64,000 nucleotides of DNA from Tilletia caries (lineage: Eukaryota; Basidiomycota; Exobasidiomycetes; Tilletiales; Tilletiaceae): assembly GCA_032718865.1 (NCBI GenBank), contig JALUTQ010000032.1:310001-374000 (forward strand). Direction: 5' to 3'. A program made the position numbers and the translations under genes. Below, piece after piece: positions 63,151 to 64,000 of this stretch. The stretch's first letter is position 1; every line of letters begins with the position of its first letter. A model generated the notes under the pieces. That model was given only the letters and a program-made list of their open reading frames with translations. It was not told the origin of the DNA and did not search any database.

Positions 63151-64000
63151 TTTTTGAGGCCATGAGTTTATAGAAATTAGAACATGAACGGGAGATGAAC
63201 ATTAGCAAGAGACTGCATGCCTTGTGGACTGATGTTGCTTAATGCTTGGTCTGAATATCTTAGACTCGAATTCTCAAAAGACGTGCTCAATGCTGTGACC
63301 TGTCAGATGTGGATGGCATACCCAAACAATGGTCCAGAAGCACTTGGCACAGTCAATCATCCAAATGACATAGACGCCCTACGCGCCTCGCTCTCAGGGT
63401 AGCTTCGCTACCCTTCGAGCTCTCCGCCATGATTTTCCACACAACATAGATGATGAGCAGATAGGAGATAGATCTCCCCAAAGTTGGAAAGTGACATGTC
63501 TATGTACGTACCTGAATTCCTGATAGGTGACCCACGGGCCACAGTCAATCATCCAAATGACATAGACGCTCTCCGCCGTGAGTTGTCACACATGACGTAT
63601 ATGATGAGCGGATGAGCCCATGCGCAGATAAGCTGATGAGCAGATCAGTATCTCATTCATCTGATAGAATGGCGCTCAGTGTGTGAGTGCATTCGTTCTT
63701 GCAAGAGGGTTCTGAGAAGTCAGAACATAAGCAATGCTGCCCGCGATGATGCATGCAGCATGCAGCATGAATGCATATGACAATGGGTCAATATTGTAAG
63801 GCCAAGTCCGTTAGAACGTAGGAGATTAAAATAGAAGCGATGAAGCTGATCAGGACCCCGGACTACCATCTACCAGCAGCAAGAATAAAATCGGAATAAA
63901 AAGAACGTAGGAATATCAGCACTCAGACAGTCAGACCTCAATAATCCTAGTCAGTAGTCAGTAGTCAGTAGCCAGTACCAGTAGTCAGTACTCAGTAGTC
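63151..64000. other. Right edge: short repeats, no gene
   Basis: A 30-bp sequence starting CACAGTCAATCATCCAAATG is exactly repeated at 63348-63377 and 63540-63569. TCAGGGTAGCTTCGCTACCC, a near-palindrome at about 63397, recurs near 4225. CAGTAGT-type minisatellite repeats fill about 63950-64000 up to the window end. Open frames have no motif. Confidence 0.55.

Overview
The window looks like nuclear DNA of a filamentous basidiomycete fungus. The evidence is many short introns (about 65-190 bases, usually GTGAGT...CAG), and the mix of transposons present: a Helitron, PIF/Harbinger, Ty1/copia, and FAR1-type MULEs (Mutator-like elements, one joined to a Ulp1 protease). No prokaryotic operon, rRNA or CRISPR array was seen. 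Most of the 64 kb is transposable elements, MITEs (small non-autonomous elements) and decayed gene pieces. Convincing single-copy host genes are few: a small three-exon coiled-coil gene at 12.4-13.1 kb, a short gene behind a CRE plus TATA promoter at 11.1-11.4 kb, and an unrecognised multi-exon gene at 23.1-24.6 kb.

Layout. 0-8 kb: decayed coding remnants, a 551-bp MITE, a probable TA-flanked inverted-repeat element, a tandem/dispersed repeat and GA-rich spacer. 8.5-9.5 kb: minus-strand pseudogene. 11-15 kb: the two small genes and minus-strand coding fragments. 15-15.8 kb: a CTATAGTC-rich element interrupted by a smaller MITE. 16-20 kb: mostly unassigned. 20-22.6 kb: three MITEs, two of them forming an inverted pair. 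23-24.6 kb: unrecognised gene. 26.8-29.7 kb: three further inverted-repeat elements. 32.0-47.2 kb: a MITE split by a 14.4-kb MULE. 47-50 kb: more MITEs, one interrupting a second MULE gene, and a Harbinger fragment. 51.6-57.9 kb: a degenerate Helitron with a second ORF. 58-59.6 kb: decayed multi-exon gene. 61.3-62.7 kb: an apparently intact Harbinger transposase gene.

The centrepiece is the MULE at 32582-47027. It has 25-bp terminal inverted repeats (22/25 identical) and a 9-bp target-site duplication. It lies inside one copy of a MITE whose uninterrupted paralogue at 21916-22610 gives the empty site. It encodes one predicted spliced protein of about 1398 aa: Ulp1-type SUMO protease, FAR1/WRKY-GCM1-like zinc finger, MULE DDE transposase and SWIM zinc finger, with every inferred junction in frame. 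Its left arm carries fragments resembling other genes (a MurA/EPT-like exon and a small-heat-shock-protein-like piece), and a broken copia element sits in its right arm. The nesting order is MITE, then MULE, then copia.

A second theme is a MITE group with CTAAGG-starting termini, arrays of CGGAGT/CGGAGTACGGAGT motifs and, in three copies, exact 6-bp target duplications. Six- to seven-bp duplications are unusual among eukaryotic DNA transposons, and no autonomous partner was recognised here. All family assignments come from reading motifs; no database search was possible. Gene models rest on open frames and splice consensus only.
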